Positions 15,080 to 24,619 of a DNA stretch of 42,196 nucleotides are shown here, piece by piece. The stretch is from Anaerolineales bacterium (GTDB lineage Bacteria > Chloroflexota > Anaerolineae > Anaerolineales > Villigracilaceae), in assembly GCA_020060625.1 (NCBI GenBank), contig JAGUZU010000151.1, forward strand, positions 1 to 42,196, given 5' to 3'. Numbering within the stretch: the stretch's first letter is position 1; every line of letters begins with the position of its first letter. The position numbers and the translations under genes were made by a program. Under the pieces are notes generated by a model. The model saw nothing but the letters and a program-made list of their open reading frames with translations. It was not told where the DNA came from and did no database searches.

Positions 15080-16435
15080 TTACAGGGAAATCAATTCGGG
15101 CTGGTTTTGCAATCGCGCCTGCATGGACCACGGTCCCGTCCATGTGACGGTGACGGGCAGAAGTTTGCCGCGTAAATCATCATCGCTTTCAACAAAGACG
15201 AGTTTGTTGGTGGGGGTGCGTCCCTTCCAGCGGTTCTTGACCTTTTCCTCGAACAAGACATTGACAGTCTGACCGAGATACTTTTGGTTGATCTCGCCGA
15301 CGATCCCTTCCTGTAAATCTTCCAACATGCGGAAGCGGCGCATCTTCTCTTCGTCGGTCACGTCATCCACCATGCGGCGGGTGGCAACGGTCCCTTCGCG
15401 GACGGAGTAGCGGGCTAAATGGGCAACATCCAGCTTGAGGTCCGATAAGACGCGGTGCGTTTCCATGAACTGTTCCTCGGTCTCGCCGGGGAATCCGACG
15501 ATGATGTCCGTTGCGATGGAACAGTCTGGAATGTGCTGGCGAATTTTGGCAACGAGGTCGCGGAATTGCTGCTGGGTGTATCCGCGCTTCATGTTTTCGA
15601 GGACCATGTCATCACCGGCTTGGATTGGCAGTTCGATGTGAGGCATGACGCGCGGCAGCTCGGCAATGGCATGGATGAGGTCGTCGTCGAAGTAGTTGGG
15701 ATGCGAGGTCAGGAAGCGGATGCGTTCGATGCCTTCCACTTCGTGAAGGATGCGCAGAAGCGCGGCAAGATTGGGACCACTTGTGCCCGTCAGGGTATCG
15801 GGAATGTCCTTGCCGTAACGGTCCACGATCTGACCGAGCAGGGTGATTTCCTTCACGCCTTGCTTTGCCAGTGAGCGGACTTCACCGACAATATCGCCGA
15901 CAGGGCGCGAGCGTTCGATGCCGCGCTTGTAGGGAATGATGCAGAAGGTGCAGGCGTGCGAACAGCCATAGACAATGGGCACATGCGCGCTGACGGTCTT
16001 GCCTTGTTCGGCGACGGGCAATTTGAGTTCCTCGTCCATCATCAGGAAGCGGCGCGCCGTCTCGGCGTCTTCGAGCGATTGGACTTCGCCCTGAGTGAGA
16101 TGCGAGATCAACGGACCGGGGTCAGAGGGAGGGGAGAAGACATCCACATAAGGCAGTTTGGCTTTGAGCTTCTCCGCGCCGCGCACGCCGACAAGACACC
16201 CCATCAAATTGATGATGAGGTTGGGATTTTTCTCTTTGAGTTTCTTAAATGAACTGACGCGCCCCATCGCCTTGTCTTCGGCAGACTGGCGCACGACGCA
16301 GGTATTCAGAACAATAACGTCTGCTTCTTCGGGATTTTCAGTAAGGGAATAGCCGAGATGTTCCAAGGACGAGCCGACACGCTGTGAGTCGGCCACGTTC
16401 ATTTGGCAGCCCTCGGTCCAGATGTGATATTTCAT
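15080..16435 (-). CDS. miaB: tRNA-2-methylthio-N6-dimethylallyladenosine synthase
   Basis: This radical-SAM methylthiotransferase converts i6A37 to ms2i6A37 in tRNAs reading UNN codons. The N-terminal UPF0004 domain supplies three Cys of the auxiliary cluster (EGCQMNVAD, LNTCVVR, LMGCLVG). The radical SAM cluster is in YGCSHACTFCIIPYKRG (CxxxCxxC). The C-terminal TRAM domain covers about residues 370-440. The 451-residue length is normal. No ribosome site precedes the ATG; an extended -10 (TGGTATAAT) lies ten bases upstream, compatible with a nearly leaderless transcript. Confidence 0.93.
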   Translation of the reverse strand: MKYHIWTEGCQMNVADSQRVGSSLEHLGYSLTENPEEADVIVLNTCVVRQSAEDKAMGRVSSFKKLKEKNPNLIINLMGCLVGVRGAEKLKAKLPYVDVFSPPSDPGPLISHLTQGEVQSLEDAETARRFLMMDEELKLPVAEQGKTVSAHVPIVYGCSHACTFCIIPYKRGIERSRPVGDIVGEVRSLAKQGVKEITLLGQIVDRYGKDIPDTLTGTSGPNLAALLRILHEVEGIERIRFLTSHPNYFDDDLIHAIAELPRVMPHIELPIQAGDDMVLENMKRGYTQQQFRDLVAKIRQHIPDCSIATDIIVGFPGETEEQFMETHRVLSDLKLDVAHLARYSVREGTVATRRMVDDVTDEEKMRRFRMLEDLQEGIVGEINQKYLGQTVNVLFEEKVKNRWKGRTPTNKLVFVESDDDLRGKLLPVTVTWTGPWSMQARLQNQPELISL

Positions 16436-16445
16436 AACTGGCGGA

Positions 16446-16451
16446 ATTATA
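16446..16451 (-). promoter_or_regulatory. Putative -10 box of miaB
   Basis: The minus strand reads TGG-TATAAT ten bases before the miaB ATG. It is a perfect hexamer with a TGN extension but lacks a clear -35. If used, the transcript would have only a few leader bases. Confidence 0.45.
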
Positions 16452-16596
16452 CCAAGAGCGGTCAGGATTTTTTATTCGGGTTAACGTACGTTGCCTTACA
16501 ACATGCCTCTATCACTCTGCATGACGGATTAACCTGTCAGTCAATTAAGGTTACTCAGAATAAGAAGTGTCTAAGATATTAAAGACGACGACGTTA

Positions 16597-17502
16597 TTAT
16601 TGCAGGGCTTGTTCCGCAAGCGCGATTGCCCCCAGAATCCCCGAGCGATTTCCAAGACCCGGCGAGACGATATACGATTCGATGTTTTCGAGGATGACCG
16701 GCGAATGAATATAGCCGTTGATAAGTTCCCGCGTCTTTTTCCGGACCTTGGGCAGGAGATGCGGCACCGAGCCCACGCCTCCGCCGATGATAATTCGCTG
16801 CGGCGAAAGCACGAACGAATAACTGGCAAGCGCCTGGGCGATGTATTCCGCTTCGAGTTCCCAGGCAATGTGACCGGGCGGAAGCGTGTTGCTGCGCCGT
16901 CCCCAACGCTTTTCGATGGCAAGACCGGAGGCAAGCCCTTCAAAACAATCGCCGTGAAACGGACAGGCTCCCTCGAACGAGTCTTTGTCAATATCGTGTT
17001 TCACTGCGATATGTCCCATTTCGGGGTGGATCAAGCCGTGCAGAAGTTTTCCCTCCACGAACGCGCCGCCGCCGATGCCAGTGCCGATTGTAAGATAAAT
17101 GAAGTTTTGCAGCCCCTGCGCTTTACCCCAGCGCCACTCGCCCAGCGCCGCGCCGTTGACGTCGGTATCGAACGCGATGGGGACATCGAAGACCTCGCGC
17201 AGCATCCCGACGACGTTTGCGCCCGCCCAGCCAGGCTTGGGCGTCGGGAGGATGCAGCCATAGGTCGGCGAAGCAGGATTCGGGTCGAGCGGACCGAAGC
17301 ATGCAAATCCAATGGCGGAGAGTTTGCCGAGGCTGTCCTCCTGATGCTTGAAGAAATCCACCACTTGGGAGATGGTCTCCTCCGGCGCGGTGGTGTGAAT
17401 GCGGGCTTCCGCGCGGATGTTATCGGGTCCCGTGCCGATGGCGCAGACGAATTTCGTCCCGCCGCCTTCGATGCCGCCGTAAAGACGATGGTTGTTTTTC
17501 AT
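16597..17502 (-). CDS. ROK family sugar kinase (fructokinase/glucokinase-like)
   Basis: This ATP-dependent hexose kinase would phosphorylate the free sugar released by the neighbouring glycosidases. The N-terminus [20 protein letters not shown] has the ATP phosphate loop. [12 protein letters not shown] contains the catalytic Asp region, and [13 protein letters not shown] the sugar-binding loop. The zinc site HPEMGHI plus [14 protein letters not shown] is typical of ROK fructokinases. The start is the ATG at 17502, overlapping the treS stop by four bases (ATGA). Its 301 residues are a normal length. Specificity for glucose or fructose is not certain. Confidence 0.88.
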   Translation of the reverse strand: MKNNHRLYGGIEGGGTKFVCAIGTGPDNIRAEARIHTTAPEETISQVVDFFKHQEDSLGKLSAIGFACFGPLDPNPASPTYGCILPTPKPGWAGANVVGMLREVFDVPIAFDTDVNGAALGEWRWGKAQGLQNFIYLTIGTGIGGGAFVEGKLLHGLIHPEMGHIAVKHDIDKDSFEGACPFHGDCFEGLASGLAIEKRWGRRSNTLPPGHIAWELEAEYIAQALASYSFVLSPQRIIIGGGVGSVPHLLPKVRKKTRELINGYIHSPVILENIESYIVSPGLGNRSGILGAIALAEQALQ

Positions 17503-19100
17503 TTTTGCATTTGCAGCCAGTGATAGGAGTGTGGGTCGAGCGCGAGGACATCGGCGATGACATGCTCGTTGCCTGCAAAGAGGTCGAGATATTTCTTCTG
17601 GTATTGCGGCGGCAGTTTCACGGTCTGTGCGGACGCGCTCAGGTTGTTCAGGATCAGCATGGTATCGTCCCCGTGCCGGCGGATGTAGGCGGCGACATGT
17701 GGATTTCCACTTTCGACCCATTCCATGCCGCTGCTCCCAAACGCCTCGTGCTTCTTGCGGACGGCGATCATGCGTTTGATGGAATTGAACAGCGAATCGG
17801 GGTCATTCATCTGTCTGGCAACGTTGACATTGCGATAGCCCAACCTGCCTTTGACGAATTCGGAATACGGCTTGCCGCTGGTGAAGCCCGCGTTGGGCGA
17901 ATCGTCCCATTGCATCGGCGTGCGGACGCCGTTGCGGTCGGGCAGGTCGAGGTTGTCGCCCATGCCGATCTCGTCTCCGTAATAGATGATGGGCGAGCCG
18001 GGAAGTGTGAACAGCAGGGAATTGGCGAGTTCGATCTTGCGGCGGTCGTTATCGAGCAGCGGCGCGAGGCGGCGGCGGATACCGAGATTGATCTTCATGC
18101 GCGGTTCGGGCGCGTACTGTTCCCACATCCACTGGCGTTCTTCGGGCGTGACCATTTCCAGCGTCAGTTCATCGTGGTTGCGGAGGAAGGTACACCACTG
18201 GCAGTTCTCAGGGATGGGCGGCGTGCGCTGCATGATCCGCGCCATGTCTTCGTAGCGTTCCTTTTTGAGCGCCATGTAAATGCGCGGCATGATCGGAAAG
18301 TGGAAGCCCATGTGGAATTCGTCGCCGTCGCCGAAATACGGGCGCACGTCTTCGGGTCCCTGGTTCGCTTCACAAAGCAGGATGCGGTCGGGATAATGCT
18401 CGTCCATGAAGGCGCGCAGCTTTTTGAGGTAGGCATGGGTTTCGGGCAGGTTCTCGCAGTGGGTGTCTTCGCGCTCGAACAAGTAGGGGACGGCGTCGGC
18501 GCGGAATCCGTCGATCCCCAGGTTCAGCCAGAAGCGCGCCACATTGATCATTTCCTCCTGAACTTTTGGATTATCAAAATTCAAGTCGGGCTGGCTGGAA
18601 TAAAACCGATGCCAGTAATATTTGCCCGCCTTTTCATCCCACGTCCAGTTGGATGTTTCGGTATCCAAAAAGATGATGCGCGCATCCTTGTATTTTTGAT
18701 CCGTATCGCTCCAGACGTAGTAATCGCGGTGGGGCGAGTTTGGGTCGGAGCGGGAAGCCTGGAACCAGGGATGTTGATCGGAGGTGTGATTCAGCACGAG
18801 GTCCATGATGATGCGGACGTTTCGCCGATGCGCCTTTGCGATCAATTCCTTCAAGTCGTCCAGCGTGCCGTAGGATTTGTCCACGTTGTAATAATCCGCG
18901 ATGTCGTAGCCGTCATCATTCAAAGGCGAAGGGTAGATCGGCATGAGCCAGATGCAATCGATGCCAAGCGTTTGCAGATAATCCAATTTTTCGGCAAGCC
19001 CGTGCAGGTCGCCGCGTCCGTCGCCGTTGCTGTCTTTGAATGACCGCACGGAGATTTCGTAAAAGACCGCGTTTTTGTACCAGAGATTTTTATCCATCAT
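17499..19100 (-). CDS. treS: Trehalose synthase (maltose alpha-D-glucosyltransferase), GH13
   Basis: This enzyme interconverts maltose and trehalose. The GH13 catalytic set is visible: [15 protein letters not shown], the nucleophile in [17 protein letters not shown], the acid/base in [13 protein letters not shown] and the transition-state Asp in [13 protein letters not shown]. The blocks [12 protein letters not shown] and [18 protein letters not shown] are TreS-typical. The 533-residue protein has no fused maltokinase domain. The start is the ATG at 19100 overlapping the upstream stop (ATGA). It belongs to the sugar-uptake operon, where it would process imported alpha-glucosides. Confidence 0.9.
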   Translation of the reverse strand: MMDKNLWYKNAVFYEISVRSFKDSNGDGRGDLHGLAEKLDYLQTLGIDCIWLMPIYPSPLNDDGYDIADYYNVDKSYGTLDDLKELIAKAHRRNVRIIMDLVLNHTSDQHPWFQASRSDPNSPHRDYYVWSDTDQKYKDARIIFLDTETSNWTWDEKAGKYYWHRFYSSQPDLNFDNPKVQEEMINVARFWLNLGIDGFRADAVPYLFEREDTHCENLPETHAYLKKLRAFMDEHYPDRILLCEANQGPEDVRPYFGDGDEFHMGFHFPIMPRIYMALKKERYEDMARIMQRTPPIPENCQWCTFLRNHDELTLEMVTPEERQWMWEQYAPEPRMKINLGIRRRLAPLLDNDRRKIELANSLLFTLPGSPIIYYGDEIGMGDNLDLPDRNGVRTPMQWDDSPNAGFTSGKPYSEFVKGRLGYRNVNVARQMNDPDSLFNSIKRMIAVRKKHEAFGSSGMEWVESGNPHVAAYIRRHGDDTMLILNNLSASAQTVKLPPQYQKKYLDLFAGNEHVIADVLALDPHSYHWLQMQK

Positions 19101-20860
19101 GAGATTTTGTTCGACGTTTCCAAATGTTCCTGAATTGCCAATTCGATGAAGACCGCCGCGCTCCACCCGAAACCTGGCGCGGCGGACCCGGGCGCTTCTC
19201 CACTCTGCGAGTTGTAATACTCATGCATGCCCGCTCGACCGGCAATCATGTTCAGCGTTCCATCGCGCAGTTCCTTCGCAAGCCGATGCTCGCCGATGGT
19301 TTGCAGCGCTTCGATGAAAAAGTAATTGATGTTTGCCCAAACGGGCCCGCGCCACATTATTTCGGGGTTGTAGGCTGGGTCGTTATAAGCGACGGTCGGC
19401 AGGACGAACCTGCCCCAAAATTCGGAGGGGTTTTTCAAATGGGCGAGCAGGCGTTGATTGATTTCCCTGGGCAGTTGACCCGTCCATAAGGGATACAGGT
19501 TGAACGGCGTCAGCACGGGAATCGGTTTCTCGTTATGCAGGGCGCGGAAGATGCCCGCTTTTTCATCCCAAAGATGCTCGATGATATGGCTGGTCAATTC
19601 ATCCGCTTTTCTTTGCCATTGTTTTGCCTCGTCGTTTTTTTCGATGAATTCCGAGATTTGCGCCAGTGATTTCATTTGGATGACCAGATAGGTGTTGATG
19701 TCCGGCGATTCGACGGGCATGCCATAATCCCAAAGCGGGCAGTTATCCAGCCCCGATGAGTATGGATGTGTGTATTGCACGATACCGTCGCCGTCATCGT
19801 CGTTGTGGTTGAACCACCAGGCATTTTCACGCTTCAGCGGCTCGTAGATTTCCCGAAGGAAAGCCATGCTGGGCTCGCTCTCGTGAATTTTCAGCGCTGC
19901 CCATGCCATGATTGGGGGTTTCGTCACCCGCGCATGGATGGGATGACTGATTTCGGAGACAACGCCTTCATCAAAGATTGCGTCAGGGAGCATTCCGTCT
20001 GGCAGTTGATTTGCCAGCATCACGCGGATCTGATCCCGGGCGAGTTCGGGGTCAACGTGGCGGAAGGCGATGGCATGCAGGGCGCTGTCCCACAGCCACG
20101 CGCCCACGTAAAAGGCTTTGGTTGGCATCATGGCTTCGTATTTGACATAGCCCGACGGGCTGACCAGGTTATTCGCCATGACCCACCAGGCATAGGCATA
20201 TTTCTCGCGGCGTTTTTCGTCCACTTCCGGCGCGCGGCTGAACCATGCCTCCCAGCGGGTTTGCGCGTTTCCGCGAACGACTGAAAAAGGCATTGACGGA
20301 GGAGGGTTGTCATTGCCGATGTGGAGCGTGATCGAGCTATCTTCCTCCGCCTGCACGATGAATTCCATGATGAAGTTTTGTTCATCCGCCAGCGCTTGGT
20401 TGGATATCACCATGCCGTTGTTCACGCTGTATACCGCATCGCGGACATGCCTTATTTCGCCGCCAGTGTCGGTTTTGTGCCAGTGGTGCGGGCGCACTCG
20501 AAAGCGAATCCCCATGGCTTGGTGGTTGGGGAGTCCAAACGTCAGCGTGGATTCATTTTGAAAGACGAGGCAGACGTCCCCGGCGCGGGTTTGAAGCGTC
20601 AGCATGTCCGGCGAGGAGGATGTTTTGAAGTCCAGCGGATTCCCCTGTTTGTCAACGAATTGCAGGTCGTCAATGAAGGGGGGGCGGCGCAGGTAACTTT
20701 CGATGCCCGGTTCCACTTTGATAAGCCGCTCTGCCAGTTTGATGTACAGAGCGGACTTATCGAAATGTTTGTAAACCAGCAGGCGCGAACCCCGGTCGCT
20801 GAATGGTACGCGCGTTATATCGATTTGGTCGCGCAGGAGCGTCAGCAGCGATGTGTTCAA
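19097..20860 (-). CDS. GH63/GH37-like (alpha/alpha)6-barrel glycoside hydrolase
   Basis: The 587-residue cytoplasmic protein has an N-terminal beta-sandwich (about residues 1-200) and a C-terminal (alpha/alpha)6-type domain. Visible blocks include [20 protein letters not shown] (about 250), [26 protein letters not shown] and [16 protein letters not shown], with [20 protein letters not shown] near the end. These match MGH1/trehalase-like hydrolases, so trehalose, glucosylglycerate or another alpha-glucoside is a plausible substrate. It follows the permease genes directly and overlaps treS. Confidence 0.82.
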   Translation of the reverse strand: MNTSLLTLLRDQIDITRVPFSDRGSRLLVYKHFDKSALYIKLAERLIKVEPGIESYLRRPPFIDDLQFVDKQGNPLDFKTSSSPDMLTLQTRAGDVCLVFQNESTLTFGLPNHQAMGIRFRVRPHHWHKTDTGGEIRHVRDAVYSVNNGMVISNQALADEQNFIMEFIVQAEEDSSITLHIGNDNPPPSMPFSVVRGNAQTRWEAWFSRAPEVDEKRREKYAYAWWVMANNLVSPSGYVKYEAMMPTKAFYVGAWLWDSALHAIAFRHVDPELARDQIRVMLANQLPDGMLPDAIFDEGVVSEISHPIHARVTKPPIMAWAALKIHESEPSMAFLREIYEPLKRENAWWFNHNDDDGDGIVQYTHPYSSGLDNCPLWDYGMPVESPDINTYLVIQMKSLAQISEFIEKNDEAKQWQRKADELTSHIIEHLWDEKAGIFRALHNEKPIPVLTPFNLYPLWTGQLPREINQRLLAHLKNPSEFWGRFVLPTVAYNDPAYNPEIMWRGPVWANINYFFIEALQTIGEHRLAKELRDGTLNMIAGRAGMHEYYNSQSGEAPGSAAPGFGWSAAVFIELAIQEHLETSNKIS

Positions 20861-22045
20861 TTATCCTTTGACTGCGCCAGCCAGCATTCCGCGCACGAAG
20901 TAGCGTTGTAATCCGAAGAAGACGATCATGGGCAGCAGCATGGAAAGGAACGCCGAGGCGGTCAGTAACTGCCAGCCTGCGCCAAGCGATGTGACCATGT
21001 TGCTGATCTGATAGGTCATCACGGGTGTTGTGCCGCCGAGGAAGACCAGCGCCACCAGCAGGTCGTTCCAGACCCACAGGAATTGGAAGATGCCAAGCGA
21101 TGCGATGGCGGGCATTGCCAGCGGGATGACGAGCCTGTAAAACGCCGTCCAGTGGGATGCTCCGTCCAGGTAGGCGGACTCGAACAAGTCGCGCGGGAGC
21201 GAGCCGAGGAAGTTTCGCATCAGGTAGATGGCGTAGGGCATTCCAAACCCCGTGTGGAAGAGCCAGACGCCGAGGAAGGTTCCATTCAAGCCGAGTTGGG
21301 CGTACAGGCGGGAAATCGGGACGAGCGTCATTTGAAGCGGGACGACCTGCAAGCCGACCAGGATCGCGAAGAGCAGGAAGCGTCCCTTGAAATCAAGCCA
21401 TGCAAAGGCATAGCCTGCAAATGCGGCAAAAAGGATGGGGAGGAAGGTGGCGGGGATGGTCACGAGCAGGCTGTTGACGAAGGCGCGTCCCATGCCGCGC
21501 GGGTTGAGAATGTCGCTGGTGTTGCAATGGATGTCGAGCGGGGCTGTGCCGGCTTCGCAGTCTTTCAGGTACGTGCTTGTGCCGCGATAGCCCACGAGCG
21601 CGTCGATGTAATTGCTGAATGTGAAGCGCGGCGGGGCGTCCAGTTCGGAGATGCGGCGCAGGTAGGTGGCAATGTCCGCGGCGGCTTGGGATTCGGGGAT
21701 GGGGATGTCCTGCATGTGGGGCTGCCCGTTGATTTCCTCTCGCAGCGCTATGAGAAGCTGTAATGAACGCGGGTATTGGGCGATCAAAGCCGGGTCGGTC
21801 AAATCCGCTTCAGGGATGGCGGAGCCGTCGTCGCCGTGGCAGGAGGCGCAGTATTCGTTGTATTCCCCGGAGCCGCGCGGAGGCGAAAGCACCGTCCACC
21901 AGCCGGATGTGTTGATTTCCTGGGGCGGGCGCAGGGAGGTAATCAGCAGACCGAACGTCGGCACCACCCAGACGAGAATCATAAAAATGATGATGGCGTG
22001 GGTTGGAATGCGATTCAGAATCTTGTTGATGCGGTCGCGGTTCAT
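20861..22045 (-). CDS. Sugar ABC transporter permease (AglG/MalG type) with an inserted cytochrome c domain
   Basis: This is one of two inner-membrane subunits of an alpha-glucoside importer. Membrane segment 1 is residues 16-37. The binding-protein-dependent transport domain starts near residue 185 (GRAFVNSLLVTIPATF) and contains the EAA loop FESAYLDGASHWTAFYRLVIPLA. Between them, residues 58-138 form a c-type cytochrome domain with CASCH (C66-H70) and Met111 as a possible sixth ligand. AglG proteins have an extra loop domain at this place, preceded by GWWT as here, but a haem motif there is unexpected. The frame is continuous over 394 residues. It overlaps the upstream permease by four bases. 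Confidence 0.88.
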   Translation of the reverse strand: MNRDRINKILNRIPTHAIIIFMILVWVVPTFGLLITSLRPPQEINTSGWWTVLSPPRGSGEYNEYCASCHGDDGSAIPEADLTDPALIAQYPRSLQLLIALREEINGQPHMQDIPIPESQAAADIATYLRRISELDAPPRFTFSNYIDALVGYRGTSTYLKDCEAGTAPLDIHCNTSDILNPRGMGRAFVNSLLVTIPATFLPILFAAFAGYAFAWLDFKGRFLLFAILVGLQVVPLQMTLVPISRLYAQLGLNGTFLGVWLFHTGFGMPYAIYLMRNFLGSLPRDLFESAYLDGASHWTAFYRLVIPLAMPAIASLGIFQFLWVWNDLLVALVFLGGTTPVMTYQISNMVTSLGAGWQLLTASAFLSMLLPMIVFFGLQRYFVRGMLAGAVKG

Positions 22046-23004
22046 CGCATCTCCTCCTGCGCGAGGAAGCGCCTGATGTTGAAATAAATAAATGGGATGA
22101 TTGCAATGACCAGAACCACTGCCACCGCCGTGCCGCGCCCCACATTAAAGTTGATGTACATTTCGGTGTACATGCGGTTGGCGATCACGTCCGTGCCGAA
22201 GTTGCCGCCCGTCATCACGTAGACGATGTCGAATAACTTTAGCACATTGATGACCATGGTGGTGATGACCACCGTGATGGTGGGCATGATGATCGGAACC
22301 ATGATCTTCCAGAAGATCGTCCATTCTTTCGCGCCATCCACGCGCGCCGCTTCGATGACTTCATCCGGCACGGCTTTGAGGGCGGCGGAGAGTATGGTCA
22401 TGCAGAAGCCTGTCCATATCCACACGCCAACGACGATGAGCGCAACCGTGTTAAGCTGCGGGACGGTAAGAAAGGCGATTGGTTTGCCGCCGAACGATGT
22501 GATGATGGAATTCAGCAGCCCGATCTGCACCTGCTGGGTTCCGTAGTCATAGACGAATTTCCAAATGATGCCCGCGCCCACGAAGGAGACCGCCATCGGC
22601 ATGAAGATGATGGACTTCGCGAGCGCTTCATACTTGACCCGGTCTGCCAGCACGGCGAACATCAGTCCCAACCCGACAGTTCCACTCACCATCAGGACGA
22701 TCCATTTGAGCGTGTTTCCGTAGGAAGACCGCCAGAACGAGGACCAAAAGGCGGGAAGGGAGGAGGTGTCCATTTCCGCCGTCAGCGCGTAATGATAGTT
22801 TTCGAAGATTCCCCAACAGGGTTTTCCCTCCACGCAGGTGGTCGCGGCGGAGGCGGTGCCGTTCTTATTGCTGAAACTCAGCGCAATCGTATTGACCATC
22901 GGATAGACGATAAAAAAGGACATGACCAGCAAAGCCGGCAGGAGATAAAGCCACGGCGCCAGCCTGCCCTGTTTCATAATATTGGGTACGGAACGCTTTG
23001 CCAT
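22042..23004 (-). CDS. Sugar ABC transporter permease (AglF/MalF type)
   Basis: The 320-residue protein has six membrane segments and the EAA loop EVIEAARVDGAKEWTIFWKIMVPIIMP characteristic of binding-protein-dependent permeases. The loop after segment 1 carries two Cys (TTCVEGKPCW) that could form a disulfide. FSNKNGT and the following loop resemble the AglF branch of alpha-glucoside importers. AAAGGAGG precedes the ATG at 23004. The ATGA overlap with the next gene implies a 1:1 permease pair. No ATPase gene is in the operon; a shared MsmX-like ATPase elsewhere is likely. Confidence 0.9.
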   Translation of the reverse strand: MAKRSVPNIMKQGRLAPWLYLLPALLVMSFFIVYPMVNTIALSFSNKNGTASAATTCVEGKPCWGIFENYHYALTAEMDTSSLPAFWSSFWRSSYGNTLKWIVLMVSGTVGLGLMFAVLADRVKYEALAKSIIFMPMAVSFVGAGIIWKFVYDYGTQQVQIGLLNSIITSFGGKPIAFLTVPQLNTVALIVVGVWIWTGFCMTILSAALKAVPDEVIEAARVDGAKEWTIFWKIMVPIIMPTITVVITTMVINVLKLFDIVYVMTGGNFGTDVIANRMYTEMYINFNVGRGTAVAVVLVIAIIPFIYFNIRRFLAQEEMR

Positions 23005-23033
23005 TTGAACCTCCTTTGTAGGGGGAATCAATG

Positions 23034-23061
23034 CTGGGGACGCCTCATGAGACGTCCCCAG
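23034..23061. repeat. Palindromic hairpin between binding protein and permease genes
   Basis: CTGGGGACG and CGTCCCCAG flank CTCATGAG. There is no T-run on the transcribed (minus) strand. Such hairpins after a binding-protein gene often stabilise the upstream mRNA, giving more binding protein than permease; that role is inference. Confidence 0.8.
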
Positions 23062-23076
23062 TTTTTGGTTGTTCTT

Positions 23077-24363
23077 TTACTTCAACGCTTCCGCTTGAAC
23101 GGCCGCAGCCTGGTCTAGCGCCGCTGTCAGGTCGCCGCCGTTGAGGTAATCCACAATGGCTGTCCATTCAGCGCTGCCGAAGCCGCTGGGGATCGAATCG
23201 CCGATGTCAGGCGTGAATCCCTGTGTGTTGTAGAAGGCTTCCGCTTTCTTGATCAGGGACGGGTCGGTGTAGTTGCCAGCCGCGCCCTTGTTCGGAGAAA
23301 GGTCGAAGCCAGCCTTCGCCCAGTTCGCGCCGCCTTCGGGCGAGGACAAATAGGTCACCAGCGCCTTGACTGCGGGTTTGTCGCTGAACGCCATCATCCA
23401 GTCCGAGCCGCCTTGGAGACCCTTCGCGCCGGGGACGACAAAGAAGTCATAATCGGTGCCGAAGACAAGGTCGGGGTACTGCTTTTGGACTTCGCCGCCC
23501 GCAAAGCCGGATTGCTTGACCATCATGGCTTCCGGGGGATCGCTGAACGGTTTGTAGATCGCGTCCAGGAATGCGGTTGAGAGCGTGCCTTGCGCGCCGC
23601 CGACCGTATACGCCGGATCTGTTGCCCACTTTCCGTAGGTTTCGTAGGCTTGGACGACGCCTGCGTCATTGTAGGGGACCGTGCCATTGATGATGTTCAT
23701 GACGTATTCAGGTCCCTGCTGAACGAGCAGAATGTCCTGCAAGAAGTCAGAGCCGGTCCAGCCGGTGGCGTCGCCGGATTCAAGACCCATGGACCAGGGC
23801 ACGTTTCCATCGGCGACCATCTTTTCGACGAGCGCATCCAGTTCGTCCCATGTGGTTGGGACGCTGTAACCGAAGGTCTCAAAGTTTGCAGGGCTGTACC
23901 AGATAATGGTCTTGATGTCGGATTTTACAGGAAGTCCGAGCCATTTGCCGTCCACGACGCCGGAATCGATCGCGCCGGGGATGTAGGCATCCTTGCTGGC
24001 GCCAAGCGCATCCATGGCGAACAATTTATCCTGATACTGTTGAAGCTGGGTGATGTTCCAGAAGGCGATATCAGGCGGCGTGCCAGCCTGGACGCGCGTA
24101 TCGAGGAGCGCCTGGTCGCGGGTCGATTCGGGTTTGAGGACAATGCCGCATTTTTCGACAAGCGGCTGGAGGATCTGGTTGAGGCGTTCCTCTTCCTGCC
24201 CGGACCATTGATAAAGCAGGCTGATCTCGTCGCCGGGGTTCGCTCCCATGCACATCGCGTCGGTTGAAGCGGCGGGCGCTTCCGTGGCAGTTCCGCCGCA
24301 CGCCGTCAGGAGCATGGCGGTAACTACAAACATGGCAAAAATTTGCCAGAATACTTTTTTCAT
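23077..24363 (-). CDS. Sugar ABC transporter substrate-binding lipoprotein (AglE-like)
   Basis: This extracellular receptor for the importer is 428 residues long. A signal peptide ends in the lipobox LLTACGG (C about residue 22). The mature protein has the two-lobed family-1 solute-binding pattern (WSGQEEERLNQILQPLVEK, QAGTPPDIAFWN, PTTWDELDALV, GGSDWMMAFSDKP). Two cysteines, near MCMGANP and EKCGI, could pair. AAGGAG lies before the ATG at 24363. It is the first gene of the operon driven by the promoter at 24516-24543. Alpha-glucosides such as trehalose or maltose are the likely ligands by context. Confidence 0.92.
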   Translation of the reverse strand: MKKVFWQIFAMFVVTAMLLTACGGTATEAPAASTDAMCMGANPGDEISLLYQWSGQEEERLNQILQPLVEKCGIVLKPESTRDQALLDTRVQAGTPPDIAFWNITQLQQYQDKLFAMDALGASKDAYIPGAIDSGVVDGKWLGLPVKSDIKTIIWYSPANFETFGYSVPTTWDELDALVEKMVADGNVPWSMGLESGDATGWTGSDFLQDILLVQQGPEYVMNIINGTVPYNDAGVVQAYETYGKWATDPAYTVGGAQGTLSTAFLDAIYKPFSDPPEAMMVKQSGFAGGEVQKQYPDLVFGTDYDFFVVPGAKGLQGGSDWMMAFSDKPAVKALVTYLSSPEGGANWAKAGFDLSPNKGAAGNYTDPSLIKKAEAFYNTQGFTPDIGDSIPSGFGSAEWTAIVDYLNGGDLTAALDQAAAVQAEALK

Positions 24364-24496
24364 TCTTCTCTCCTTATTTAAGAAAAGGTTGCAGGTTTTC
24401 TGGGGACGAAAACGGGGGATTGGGTTATTTGATCGCACACCTCCTCTATGTTAATGGATTTTGCGGGTGGAAACATCGAATGAAAGTCACTTTTCA

Positions 24497-24510
24497 TGAA
24501 AGCACTTTCA
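24497..24510. promoter_or_regulatory. LacI-type operator of the sugar operon
   Basis: TGAAAGCACTTTCA is a perfect 14-base palindrome immediately downstream of the -10 box of the binding-protein promoter, a position where a bound LacI-family repressor would block initiation. The identical palindrome lies at the lacI-like gene promoter (25639-25652). A degenerate second site, TGAAAGTCACTTTTCA, lies next to it at 24481-24496. Confidence 0.88.
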
Positions 24511-24515
24511 AAATG

Positions 24516-24543
24516 AGTATAGCATATCCCGAAAAAAAGTCAA
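24516..24543 (-). promoter_or_regulatory. Sigma-70-type promoter of the sugar uptake operon
   Basis: On the minus strand TTGACT (24538-24543) and TATACT (24516-24521) are separated by 16 bases. The operator palindrome begins six bases downstream of the -10 box. Confidence 0.8.
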
Positions 24544-24619
24544 TAAGAAGATTAAATTGTCGAAGAAAACGGCGGGAATTTCAGGCGGTTTGTTTGATAA
24601 ACGGACGCTGCCTTGCCGC

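Noticed and set aside
16551-16991. Open frames antisense to the ROK kinase and similar long antisense frames (for example 7890-9539 and 17505-19043, plus strand)
   Set aside because: They are shadows of well-recognised minus-strand genes in a GC-rich genome and encode no recognisable protein.
21632-21874. Permease/cytochrome fusion as a frameshift or assembly artefact
   Set aside because: The reading frame is continuous through helix 1, the cytochrome domain and the transport domain, codon use does not change visibly, and known AglG proteins have an extra domain at this site. A chimera is still testable with reads.
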